NCBI GenBank assembly: GCA_012799315.1
Contig: JAAZLM010000192.1
Location: 1-9,126 of the forward strand
Direction: 5' to 3'
DNA from: Clostridiales bacterium
GTDB taxonomy: Bacteria; Bacillota; Clostridia; Oscillospirales; Ruminococcaceae
Length of the DNA: 9,126 nt
In this document: in pieces, positions 1 through 7,960 of the stretch
Layout of the letters: each line of letters begins with the position of its first letter
Numbering within the stretch: position 1 is the stretch's first letter
The notes under the pieces: generated by a model
The model's database searches: none
The model's input: only the letters and a program-made list of their open reading frames with translations
Told to the model about the DNA's origin: nothing
Translations under genes and position numbers: made by a program

Positions 1-23
1 CAGTTTCGTGAAATATAAAAAAT

Positions 24-27
24 GGAG
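24..27 (+). promoter_or_regulatory. Ribosome binding site deciding the glmU start
   Basis: GGAG lies 9 bases before TTG 37. It overlaps ATG 22 and touches ATG 28, so neither of those can use it. This favours initiation at TTG 37, though the motif is only four bases long. Confidence 0.55.
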
Positions 28-36
28 ATGATTAGT

Positions 37-1413
37 TTGGGTGAAAATTGCGCCATTATCCTTGCTGCTGGGGACGGAAAGCGAATGAAATCCACTCTCC
101 CTAAAGTCTTGAATGAAGTCCTATTTGAGCCAATGCTTGAATGGGTCATATTAGCGTGTGAAAATTCAGGGCTGGGGAATCTATGCGTTGTAGCTGGATA
201 TGAACATGAAGTTGTCGAAAGGTATCTCGGGGGACGACATGACATTGCTCTACAGCTTGAGCGAAAAGGCACAGCACATGCCGTTATGCAAGCTGAAAGT
301 TTCTTAAATAAACATAGCGCCTCTTGTGATAATGTGTTAATTCTATGCGGTGATGCGCCATTCATGAATGAAGATACTATCACCAATGCGTTGAAGTCGC
401 ATACCGAATGTGGCAATGATGTCACTGTAATAACAGCACTGATTGATGATCCTACCGGTTATGGCCGCATTGTAAGGAACGGTGATAAGATATCGGCAAT
501 TGTGGAACAAAAAGAGGCAAGCGACAAAGAACTTCTTATAAAAGAAGTTAACTCAGGTGCATATTGGTTCAAGATAAGCGCATTACTCTCTATATTGGAC
601 GAATTCGAATCCGATAATAGTCAAAATGAATTCTACCTTACCGATGCCATCTCCATCATATTGAATAGAGGTGGCAATGCAGGTGCATTTACCGCAAAAG
701 ATGCTAAAATTATCCTTGGTGCGAATGACAAGCGAGCGCTGTTTAATCTTCATAAGATAGCTAATGATGAAGTGATAAACAAGCATTTTGATAATGGGGT
801 CGAATTCCTCAGCCTTGACGGTGTTATTATCGGGCGCAATGTCAAAATAGGCGCAAATGCTAAAATTCATTCTGGCACAATCATAAAGGGTGATTCTGTA
901 ATTGGTGAAGGTGCCGTCATTGGCCCGAATACCATTATTGATAACTGCATTATTGGAAAAGATAGTGTTTTAAACTCTGTTCAAGCGTATGATTCTACTA
1001 TTGCTAGTGATGTAAGAATCGGTCCTTTTGTACACATTAGACCGAATTCTGAAATTAGATCGGGAGTAAAGATAGGCGACTTTGTAGAAATTAAGAATTC
1101 CACTATTGGGGAAAATACATCTATGTCACATCTAACATATGTTGGCGATAGCGATGTTGGCAAAAATGTCAATTTTGGATGCGGATGCGTTACCGTCAAT
1201 TATGATGGATGTAAGAAGAGCCGCACGATCATAAAAGACAGGGCTTTTATTGGATGTAATACTAATTTGATAGCGCCCGTCACCATTGGTGAAGGTGCAT
1301 ATACTGCTGCTGGATCTACAATTACACAAGATGTTCCAGACCATGCTCTAGCGATTGAACGGGGCAAACAAAATAATAAGGAGGGTTATGCTTTAAGGAA
1401 GATTAAAAAATAA
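37..1413 (+). CDS. glmU: Bifunctional UDP-N-acetylglucosamine pyrophosphorylase / glucosamine-1-phosphate N-acetyltransferase
   Basis: GlmU acetylates glucosamine-1-phosphate with acetyl-CoA (C-terminal half) and then joins the product to UTP (N-terminal half), giving cytoplasmic UDP-GlcNAc for peptidoglycan and other cell-wall polymers. Numbering from the TTG at 37 gives 458 residues, normal for the family. The nucleotidyltransferase signature LAAGDGKRMKS is at residues 9-19, LCGDAP at 103-108, VEQKEA around 156-161 and NSGAYWF from 172. From about residue 250 hexapeptide repeats form a left-handed beta helix, with the acetyltransferase His at 365 in SHLTYVGD followed by NFGCGCVTVNYDG. Start choice: GGAG at 24-27 is 9 bases from TTG 37, whereas ATG 28 abuts it and ATG 22 has no ribosome binding site. 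It is the first gene visible in a glmU-prs-pth-mfd run; its promoter lies outside the window or is not recognisable in the first 20 bases. Identity is very secure, the start less so. Confidence 0.97.
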   Translation: MGENCAIILAAGDGKRMKSTLPKVLNEVLFEPMLEWVILACENSGLGNLCVVAGYEHEVVERYLGGRHDIALQLERKGTAHAVMQAESFLNKHSASCDNVLILCGDAPFMNEDTITNALKSHTECGNDVTVITALIDDPTGYGRIVRNGDKISAIVEQKEASDKELLIKEVNSGAYWFKISALLSILDEFESDNSQNEFYLTDAISIILNRGGNAGAFTAKDAKIILGANDKRALFNLHKIANDEVINKHFDNGVEFLSLDGVIIGRNVKIGANAKIHSGTIIKGDSVIGEGAVIGPNTIIDNCIIGKDSVLNSVQAYDSTIASDVRIGPFVHIRPNSEIRSGVKIGDFVEIKNSTIGENTSMSHLTYVGDSDVGKNVNFGCGCVTVNYDGCKKSRTIIKDRAFIGCNTNLIAPVTIGEGAYTAAGSTITQDVPDHALAIERGKQNNKEGYALRKIKK

Positions 1414-1471
1414 TCTAGGGCTAAGTTTACATTTTATATAAATTTAGAAGGCTATCTATTCAAAAAAAATC

Positions 1472-1477
1472 AAGGAG
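1472..1477 (+). promoter_or_regulatory. Ribosome binding site of prs
   Basis: AAGGAG is followed after 8 bases by TTG 1486 and after 11 by ATG 1489. It overlaps the in-frame GTG at 1477, which rules that codon out as the start and shortens the longest possible reading by three or four residues. Confidence 0.75.
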
Positions 1478-1485
1478 TGTACAAT

Positions 1486-2448
1486 TTGATGAATCTACAT
1501 GGGAAAGATATTAAAATTTTCACCGCAAATTCAAATCCCAAGGTCGCGAACCAAATCGCACATGAGTTAGGGCTGCCAATAGGTATGTCGAGTGTCGAAA
1601 CATTTAGTGATGGGGAGATTCAAGTCTCTATCAAAGAATCCGTACGAGGATCGGATGTTTTCGTTGTTCAATCGACAAGCGATCCCGTCAATAATCATTT
1701 GATGGAATTACTAATTATGATCGATGCTTTTAAACGTGCATCAGCAGGTAGAATTACCGCCGTTATCCCCTATTTCGGATATGCAAGGCAGGATAGAAAG
1801 GCTAGGGCACGTGATCCAATTTCAGCAAAATTAGTTGCTGACCTCATTACTGTTGCCGGTGCTGATCGTCTATTAACAATGGACTTGCACGCTGCACAAA
1901 TCCAGGGATTCTTTAACATTCCGCTAGACCATCTTCTAGGAGTTCCACTCCTTGCTCCATATTTTAAAGAAAAGTTTTGTAAAGAAGAAGATGACATCGT
2001 TATTGTGTCGCCCGATTTAGGATCTGTTACCCGTGCACGTAATTTTGCTAATAGGGTTGATGCGTCAATTGCTATCGTCGATAAGCGCAGACAACGGGCA
2101 AATGTTTCCGAAGTTGTGAGTATTATCGGTGATGTAAAGGATAAGACTGTTGTACTAGTTGATGATATGATTGATACCGCTGGCACATTGTGCAATGCTT
2201 CCGTTGCGCTATGTGAAAAGGGCGGTGCTAAAGAAGTATATGCCTGTGCGACACACGGCGTTCTATCCGGGCCTGCTATTGAGAGGATAGAGAAATCACC
2301 AATTAAGGAACTTGTTCTTCTAGATACAATCGCTCTACCGCAGGACAAATTAATCGACAAAATAACATTGCTACCAGTTGCGCCAGTTTTCGCACAAGCA
2401 ATTGAGCGGATTTATGCAGATAAACCTGTATCGCCGCTATTTAATTAA
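1486..2448 (+). CDS. prs: Ribose-phosphate pyrophosphokinase (PRPP synthetase), class I
   Basis: Prs transfers pyrophosphate from ATP to ribose-5-phosphate to make PRPP, the precursor of purines, pyrimidines, NAD, histidine and tryptophan. The protein is 319-320 residues, close to the usual 315-320. Numbering from the ATG at 1489, the ATP-binding segment [13 protein letters not shown] covers residues 98-110, [11 protein letters not shown] begins at 132, [11 protein letters not shown] follows near 178-188, and the PRPP loop [10 protein letters not shown] ends at about 233; all are diagnostic of class I enzymes. An in-frame GTG at 1477 cannot be the start because its G is the last base of the AAGGAG ribosome binding site. 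TTG 1486 (8 bases away) and ATG 1489 (11 bases) are adjacent and both usable. It lies 72 bases after glmU and 32 before pth, consistent with cotranscription. No clear promoter was seen in the 72-base gap. Confidence 0.97.
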   Translation: MMNLHGKDIKIFTANSNPKVANQIAHELGLPIGMSSVETFSDGEIQVSIKESVRGSDVFVVQSTSDPVNNHLMELLIMIDAFKRASAGRITAVIPYFGYARQDRKARARDPISAKLVADLITVAGADRLLTMDLHAAQIQGFFNIPLDHLLGVPLLAPYFKEKFCKEEDDIVIVSPDLGSVTRARNFANRVDASIAIVDKRRQRANVSEVVSIIGDVKDKTVVLVDDMIDTAGTLCNASVALCEKGGAKEVYACATHGVLSGPAIERIEKSPIKELVLLDTIALPQDKLIDKITLLPVAPVFAQAIERIYADKPVSPLFN

Positions 2449-2480
2449 TGCTATATAAATCTCATAAGTCGGAGGACTAG

Positions 2481-3107
2481 ATGAAAATATTTGAGTTGTT
2501 TAAATCTATCGCAAGTACCGATTCAAACGAATCGGCTGGACCCGTACAATACTTAATCGTCGGACTAGGTAATCCCGGCGACAAATATGTTAATACCCGC
2601 CATAATGTCGGCTTCACTGTATTAGATGTATTCGCAAATAAATATGGTGCCGACAAGTGGAAGCTGAAGTTCAAATCACTCTATGCCGATGTTGTTGTAA
2701 ATGGCAAAAGGTGTATCCTGCTAAAGCCATCAACATATATGAATAAAAGTGGCGAAGCAGTCATTGAGGCGATGAACTTTTATAAGATACCAATTGAAAA
2801 TGTGATTGTAGTGTGCGATGATATAACGCTATCCCCTTCCCGCATTCGTATTCGCATTAAAGGTAGTGATGGTGGGCATAATGGATTAAAGAACATTATC
2901 TATCTAACGGGGGAAAATACATTCCCCCGGGTTAGAATCGGTGTCGGCGCAAAGCCTCATCCAGATTATGATCTTGCTGACTGGGTATTATCTAACTATA
3001 AAAAAGATGAAATCCCTTTAATGGAAGCCGCTTTTGACAAATCAGTTGAAGCCATTTCTCTCATCGTTGATGACAATATCAATAAAGCGATGAATATGTT
3101 TAACTAA
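2481..3107 (+). CDS. pth: Peptidyl-tRNA hydrolase with short N-terminal extension
   Basis: Pth cleaves the ester bond of peptidyl-tRNAs that drop off the ribosome and recycles the tRNA in the cytoplasm. At 208 residues it is about 15-20 longer than the usual form, because some 22 residues (rich in Ser, Asn and Glu after an MKIFELFK start) precede the normal beginning at YLIVGLGNPG. The catalytic set is intact: Asn31 in GLGNPG, His41 in NTRHNVGF, Met87 in PSTYMNKSG, Asp113 in VCDD and Asn134 in GSDGGHNGLK. FPRVRIGVG near residue 150 is also typical. GGAGG at 2471-2475 is 5 bases before the ATG, and no internal ATG with its own binding site sits at the usual N-terminus, so the extension looks real. 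It lies between prs and mfd with 32- and 26-base gaps, so probably in one operon. A strong hairpin is embedded in the coding sequence at 2903-2936. Confidence 0.96.
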   Translation: MKIFELFKSIASTDSNESAGPVQYLIVGLGNPGDKYVNTRHNVGFTVLDVFANKYGADKWKLKFKSLYADVVVNGKRCILLKPSTYMNKSGEAVIEAMNFYKIPIENVIVVCDDITLSPSRIRIRIKGSDGGHNGLKNIIYLTGENTFPRVRIGVGAKPHPDYDLADWVLSNYKKDEIPLMEAAFDKSVEAISLIVDDNINKAMNMFN

Positions 3108-3120
3108 GCAATTTAACTAC

Positions 3121-3125
3121 GGAGG
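3121..3125 (+). promoter_or_regulatory. Ribosome binding site fixing the TTG start of mfd
   Basis: GGAGG is followed by 8 bases and then TTG 3134. No ATG or GTG in the correct frame lies at a usable distance, so a TTG start for mfd is well supported. Confidence 0.8.
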
Positions 3126-3133
3126 TATACCAC

Positions 3134-6100
3134 TTGGATCTTTTCCAAAATACCGCAGAACATTTAATAGAGTATAATCAGCTTGTTAAGTCAATTAATG
3201 AGGGGGGTACCCCCTTTGGCTTAACAGGCCTTTCTGCTATACACAAGGCGCATTTAATTTCCGCCCTATATAAGAGTTTTGATAAACCGATCCTTGTTAT
3301 CACCGAGGATGAGGCTAGCGCCGACCGACTTTGTGACGATATAAATTGTATGTTATCGGACAATGTTGCGGCACTATACCCGATAAAAGATTTCGCATTT
3401 GTGTCGCACGAATCAGCATCGCTCGAATATCTTTATAAAAGGTTGAGCACTCTATCGATGCTATTGACTGGCAGATGCGGAATTGTTGCCACTCCCATTG
3501 AAGCGGTATTACAGCTAACTATACCGAAAGATGTATTTCTTGATAGGCAAATTACATTGGGAGTCGGAGGCGAAGTGGAGTTTAGTCCCCTATTGGAAAG
3601 GCTAATTTCATCCGGATATAATCGCCTTGAGCAGGTTGAAGATGTCGGCCAATTTGCAGTGAGGGGCTCAATAATCGACATCTTTCCCATTGGTGCGATA
3701 AATCCAATACGTATAGAGTTGTGGGGTGATGAAATTGATACAATTTCATCATTCGATGTCGCAACTCAAAGGCGAACCGATTCACTGCAGGAAGTGGCAA
3801 TCCCGCCAGCATTAGAGGTGATTTTTTCTAGTAAGGATGCACAAATTACTGCTATTGAAGAGCTGATGAAATCAGTGCGTGGTAAAAAATCAGATATTAT
3901 TAAGGCGAATTTAAACGCCGATATTGAGAAGATTTCCGCCGGTGTCAACCTATCCGATATGGATAAATTTCTTCCCCTTGCATACAAAGAGCCTGCGAGC
4001 ATTATAGATTATTTCGGTAATGGTATAGCGGTGATTAGTGAATACCTCAATGTAAAGGAGAAGGCGAAATCATCCCTATCTATATATTCTGAAGATGTTA
4101 GCATCCTATTTGAACAAGGCATCCTTTGCCGTGGGCTAGATAAATATATGTTGGAATATGCGGAGTACCAACTGCAAATTAGCAAACTTCCATCGGTGCA
4201 TTTTGATATATTTGCAAGATCCACACCGGAATTACGACTAAAGCATTTATCTGCAATCAACGCATTGCAAACTTCATCATGGAGCGGTGACTTAAAACTA
4301 CTTGTAGAGGATTTGCAATCACTGACCGACCGAGGATATGCAACATTAGTTCTGGCAGGGACAGAGAAATCCGCAAAAGTGCTGGGCGAAGATTTGCGTA
4401 GCCGTGGCATTCCCGCCGATTACATCTCCAAACCGAAGAAGCTCATTGCTAGGAAGGTTCAAGTTAGTGCGGGAACGCTTTCATCAGGTCTTGAATATCC
4501 CGATGCAAAAGTGGCTGTAATCACTCATTCGAAAGTTGTGACGCCGATTCGCAAGAAAGCTAAACGCAAAAAAGGCGAAGAAATTCGTAGCTTGTCCGAT
4601 ATATCGGTGGGCGATCTTGTTGTGCATGTTTCACATGGCATTGGCAAATATGATGGGATTGAACAAATTGACAGGCAGGGCATCATAAAAGACTATATCA
4701 AGATAAAATATGCAGGAACAGATATTTTATATGTGCCCGTAACTCAGCTAGATTTAATATCAAAATATATTGGCCCAAAAGAAGATAGCTCGGTAAAACT
4801 CAACCGTCTTAACTCTACAGAATGGCAGAAAACTCGCAAGAGGGTGCGTGCCGCAGTTAAGGAGATGGCGGACGAATTAATCAAGCTATATGCAAAAAGA
4901 TTGAGTGTAAAGGGCATTGCCTTTTCAGAGGATACTGAATGGCAAAAGGAATTTGAAGATCATTTTGCCTATCAAGAAACAGAGGATCAACTCCAAAGCA
5001 TCAAGGAGATAAAGCAGGATATGGAGCGATCTGTTCCAATGGATAGGCTTCTATGCGGTGATGTTGGGTTTGGCAAGACTGAAGTGGCACTCCGTGCTGC
5101 ATTCAAATGCGTTATGGAGGGAATGCAGTGTGCCATTCTAGTCCCTACAACAGTTTTAGCTTGGCAACATTATCAAACTATGATTTCCCGTATGGAGGGC
5201 TTCCCCATTACTGTTGAGCTTCTATCAAGATTCCGATCGCCTAAGCAGCAAAAAGAAATAATAAAGAAATTGGCCAGGGGCGAAATTGATATTGTTGTTG
5301 GCACGCATCGGCTTGTGCAAGATGATATTGCATTTAAAAGATTAGGTCTTGCAATAATTGATGAGGAGCAGCGCTTCGGCGTCATGCATAAAGAGCGTTT
5401 TAAAGAGGCATTTGTCAATATAGATATACTCACCCTATCCGCAACACCGATCCCACGGACACTTAATATGGCGATGAGCGGCATTCGTGATATGTCAGTA
5501 ATTGATGAGCCTCCTCAGGATAGGCACCCCGTGCAAACGTATGTAATCGAACATGATATGGGGATTCTAGCAACGGCAATTAATAAGGAGCTACGCCGTG
5601 GTGGGCAAGTTTATTATATTCATAACCGTGTCGAAACAATAGACCAATGCGCAAGTAGAGTTGCTCAAGCAGTGCCAAATGCACGGATTGGAATCGCCCA
5701 TGGTCGCATGGGAGAAAAGCAACTTCTCGATGTGTGGAGCCAGTTAATTGAACGTGAAATCGATGTGCTTGTCTGCACAACTTTGATAGAAACAGGTGTT
5801 GACGTGCAAAATTGCAACACATTAATTATAGAGAATGCCGACCATATGGGATTATCACAATTATATCAGTTGCGTGGTCGTGTAGGACGAATTAACCGCC
5901 GTGCATATGCTTACTTCACATTCAAACGTGGTAAGGTTCTAACGGAAATTGCGGCAAAGCGCTTAAGCGCTATCCGTGAATTTACGCAATTCGGTTCGGG
6001 ATTCCGCATTGCGATGCGTGATCTTGAGATTCGTGGCGCTGGCAATATTCTGGGCGACAGGCAACATGGGCATATGGAGGCTGTCGGTTATGATATGTAT

Positions 6101-6589
6101 CTTCGCCTTTTATCCGATGCTATTGCCGAACAAAAAGGTGAGGCCCCTCCACCGTCGACTGAAGAATGCCTCGTCGATGTTCGTATTCCTGCGCATATAC
6201 CCGAAAGCTATATTGAAAGTACCGCACAACGTATAGAGATTTATCGTCGACTCGCTAGCATAAAAAGTGTTGGGGATTCAACCGATATCATCGATGAGCT
6301 TATCGACAGATATGGCGATCCGCCAAAGGCAGTAACGGGACTTGTAGAAGTTGCATTACTGCGCAATCTAGCTGCGCAAATCGGCATTACAGAAATTAGT
6401 GAACGATCGAACTCCCTCCTATTCTATGTCGATTCGCCCGATATGAAGAAAATTGCTCAGTTATCGGGTAAATTTAAAGGGAGGGTAATGTTCTCGCAAA
6501 TGCAACGCCCCTATATAAGCATCAGCTTAAAGGGGGATGAGCCACTATCGACTATGAGAGCGGTGTTAGAAATATTGAGCGATAATTAA
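3134..6589 (+). CDS. mfd: Transcription-repair coupling factor
   Basis: Mfd is an ATP-dependent DNA translocase that pushes or removes RNA polymerase stalled at lesions and recruits UvrA for strand-specific excision repair. The protein has 1151 residues, full length for the family. A UvrB-like N-terminal module (about 1-340, with GQFAVRGSIIDIFP) is followed by a linker domain, then the CarD-like RNA-polymerase-binding domain starting at VGDLVVHVSHGIGKYDG (from 492). The superfamily 2 translocase core has Walker A GDVGFGKT (642-649), DEEQRFG (743-749), LSATPIPRTL, and motif VI LRGRVGR (913-919). The TRG motif RDLEIRGAGNILG begins at 962 and the C-terminal TRCF autoinhibitory domain ends the protein. 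The start is TTG, 8 bases after GGAGG at 3121-3125. It follows pth by 26 bases, and nothing in the gene appears broken. RecG shares the translocase core but lacks the UvrB-like and CarD-like parts, so the identity is secure. Confidence 0.98.
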   Translation: MDLFQNTAEHLIEYNQLVKSINEGGTPFGLTGLSAIHKAHLISALYKSFDKPILVITEDEASADRLCDDINCMLSDNVAALYPIKDFAFVSHESASLEYLYKRLSTLSMLLTGRCGIVATPIEAVLQLTIPKDVFLDRQITLGVGGEVEFSPLLERLISSGYNRLEQVEDVGQFAVRGSIIDIFPIGAINPIRIELWGDEIDTISSFDVATQRRTDSLQEVAIPPALEVIFSSKDAQITAIEELMKSVRGKKSDIIKANLNADIEKISAGVNLSDMDKFLPLAYKEPASIIDYFGNGIAVISEYLNVKEKAKSSLSIYSEDVSILFEQGILCRGLDKYMLEYAEYQLQISKLPSVHFDIFARSTPELRLKHLSAINALQTSSWSGDLKLLVEDLQSLTDRGYATLVLAGTEKSAKVLGEDLRSRGIPADYISKPKKLIARKVQVSAGTLSSGLEYPDAKVAVITHSKVVTPIRKKAKRKKGEEIRSLSDISVGDLVVHVSHGIGKYDGIEQIDRQGIIKDYIKIKYAGTDILYVPVTQLDLISKYIGPKEDSSVKLNRLNSTEWQKTRKRVRAAVKEMADELIKLYAKRLSVKGIAFSEDTEWQKEFEDHFAYQETEDQLQSIKEIKQDMERSVPMDRLLCGDVGFGKTEVALRAAFKCVMEGMQCAILVPTTVLAWQHYQTMISRMEGFPITVELLSRFRSPKQQKEIIKKLARGEIDIVVGTHRLVQDDIAFKRLGLAIIDEEQRFGVMHKERFKEAFVNIDILTLSATPIPRTLNMAMSGIRDMSVIDEPPQDRHPVQTYVIEHDMGILATAINKELRRGGQVYYIHNRVETIDQCASRVAQAVPNARIGIAHGRMGEKQLLDVWSQLIEREIDVLVCTTLIETGVDVQNCNTLIIENADHMGLSQLYQLRGRVGRINRRAYAYFTFKRGKVLTEIAAKRLSAIREFTQFGSGFRIAMRDLEIRGAGNILGDRQHGHMEAVGYDMYLRLLSDAIAEQKGEAPPPSTEECLVDVRIPAHIPESYIESTAQRIEIYRRLASIKSVGDSTDIIDELIDRYGDPPKAVTGLVEVALLRNLAAQIGITEISERSNSLLFYVDSPDMKKIAQLSGKFKGRVMFSQMQRPYISISLKGDEPLSTMRAVLEILSDN

Positions 6590-6640
6590 TTTATACTATC
6601 AAAATTGTATAAAGTGCTAGTAATTTCATCAAACTTAATG

Positions 6641-6646
6641 TATAAT
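6641..6646 (+). promoter_or_regulatory. Candidate -10 element of a promoter for the AI-2E gene
   Basis: A perfect TATAAT sits 31 bases before the chosen ATG 6678, within the 88-base gap after mfd. The position 17 bases upstream reads TAGTAA, only a 3 of 6 match to the -35 consensus, and there is no TGn extension, so this is a plausible but unproven sigma-A promoter. If real, it would make the membrane-protein gene at least partly independent of the upstream operon. Confidence 0.4.
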
Positions 6647-6662
6647 GATGATTAAAAGAAGG

Positions 6663-6669
6663 AAGGGGG
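6663..6669 (+). promoter_or_regulatory. Ribosome binding site deciding the AI-2E gene start
   Basis: The purine run AAGGGGG is 8 bases before ATG 6678 but only 2 bases before ATG 6672. It lies downstream of ATG 6645 and 6648, so it favours ATG 6678. Confidence 0.6.
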
Positions 6670-6677
6670 AAATGGAA

Positions 6678-7916
6678 ATGAAAATTGAGTGGAACAGGAA
6701 ATACACTACCATTGCTATATACTCTTTGATAGTTATTGCAGTAAGTATTTTGTTCCTTTTCACCATCTCTAAAATAAATGTATTTCTATCCATACTTAAG
6801 AAAGTCCTTGGAATATTAAGCCCATTCATTATGGGCTTCATCATTGCGTATATACTGAATCCCATTGTCAAGTTCTTTGAATTTAGATGTTACAATAAGC
6901 TATTTAAGAAGAAGTCCATTAAGAAGCTTCCTCGTGCGTTGAGCCTAATAACGACGTATTTATTAGCAATACTTGTATTCAGTGCGATTATTGCATTCAT
7001 CGTTCCATCGGTTATAGAAAGTTTATTTGGCATTGCCGATAATATGCCGTCATACATCAACAATGTTCAAAACTGGGCAACGGATCTAGTCGATAAGAAT
7101 CCTAGTTTAGCAAAGCTCGTTGATAATCAAATTGATGCTATATCGAAATATACTGCCGATTTCTTAACCGAGATAATGCCAACTATGAAAAATGTGCTAT
7201 CCAATGCGACTATTGCCATTGTAGCATTTGTGTCCGGTGTATTTGATGTTATTTTAGGTTTTATTATATCTGTGTATATCCTGATTAGTAAGGAGAAATT
7301 CGTAGCACAGTCGAAGAAAATTCTTTTTTCCTTATTGCCGGCAAGATCATGTATGAGAATTATCCAAATCTATCGAAAGTTAAATTCTGTTCTGATCCGT
7401 TCTATAATGGGACAACTGCTTGATTCGCTGATCGTCGGCATTATCTGCTTCATTGGCATGACAATATTAAAAATGCCGTATACAGTTCTAATAAGCGTCA
7501 TTGTAGGGATTACAAACATTATCCCCTTCTTTGGCCCGTTCATCGGTGCGATACCGAGCGCATTATTGATTTTACTAGTCGATCCTATAAAAATGGTATG
7601 GTTCCTTGTGTTTATATTGATATTGCAGCAAGTAGACGGCAATTATATCGGGCCACGAATTCAGGGAGAATCAACTGGGCTATCAGCATTTTGGGTTATA
7701 TTTGCTCTCCTAGTCGGTGGAGGGTTATTCGGCTTCGCCGGGATGATTATTTACGTTCCGCTGTTCTCAATTCTTTATATGTTAATTCGTTCTTTAGTCG
7801 AATACCGGTTAGAGAGGAAGAATCTACCAACTGCGACATCTGCATATTCTGGTAGTGTCGAGCATATTGTGAATCCCCCGCCGAAAAAGCAACAAAAGAC
7901 AAGCGATTTTGAATAA
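6678..7916 (+). CDS. AI-2E family transporter (multipass membrane protein)
   Basis: A 412-residue integral membrane protein of the AI-2E/PerM-like family (PF01594 type). Family members have been linked to export of autoinducer-2 or to sodium/proton exchange, so the substrate here is unknown. Hydrophobic segments lie at about residues 11-31, 43-64 and 87-109; a more polar stretch (about 112-175) follows, then DVILGFIISVYILISKEK (190-207) and a cluster of C-terminal membrane helices. Family hallmarks are NIIPFFGPFIGAIPS from 280 and QQVDGNYIGPRIQG from 317, followed by GLSAFWVIFALLVGG. The C-terminal tail of about 30 residues is hydrophilic, with PPPKKQQK. In-frame ATGs at 6645 and 6648 overlap or follow a TATAAT and lie upstream of the ribosome binding site; ATG 6672 is too close to it, so ATG 6678 was chosen. 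It lies 88 bases after mfd. No good terminator follows it. Confidence 0.9.
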   Translation: MKIEWNRKYTTIAIYSLIVIAVSILFLFTISKINVFLSILKKVLGILSPFIMGFIIAYILNPIVKFFEFRCYNKLFKKKSIKKLPRALSLITTYLLAILVFSAIIAFIVPSVIESLFGIADNMPSYINNVQNWATDLVDKNPSLAKLVDNQIDAISKYTADFLTEIMPTMKNVLSNATIAIVAFVSGVFDVILGFIISVYILISKEKFVAQSKKILFSLLPARSCMRIIQIYRKLNSVLIRSIMGQLLDSLIVGIICFIGMTILKMPYTVLISVIVGITNIIPFFGPFIGAIPSALLILLVDPIKMVWFLVFILILQQVDGNYIGPRIQGESTGLSAFWVIFALLVGGGLFGFAGMIIYVPLFSILYMLIRSLVEYRLERKNLPTATSAYSGSVEHIVNPPPKKQQKTSDFE

Positions 7917-7960
7917 ATACGAGCTATAAAAACTTTATAAATATTATTTGTTTTATAGTG

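Noticed and set aside
1426..1454. TTTACA as a possible -35 for a prs promoter
   Set aside because: No acceptable -10 hexamer lies 16-18 bases downstream; prs is more simply read from the glmU transcript.
1770..2360. A 196-codon open frame on the minus strand inside prs
   Set aside because: It is fully antisense to a well-conserved prs gene, has no recognisable domains, and its composition (Ser/Thr/Arg rich) is that of a shadow frame.
4009..4410. A 133-codon open frame on the minus strand inside mfd
   Set aside because: It is antisense to the Mfd linker region, resembles no family and has shadow-like composition.
6590..6613. TTTATAC...GTATAAA inverted repeat directly after the mfd stop, possible terminator
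   Set aside because: The stem is seven mostly A-T pairs with a 10-base loop and no T tract, too weak to call a terminator.
7924..7958. AT-only inverted repeats (CTATAAAA...TTTTATAG and TATAAA/TTTATA) after the AI-2E gene, possible terminator
   Set aside because: There are almost no G-C pairs and no T tract after the stem; it could be chance in an AT-rich stretch just upstream of the tRNA promoter.
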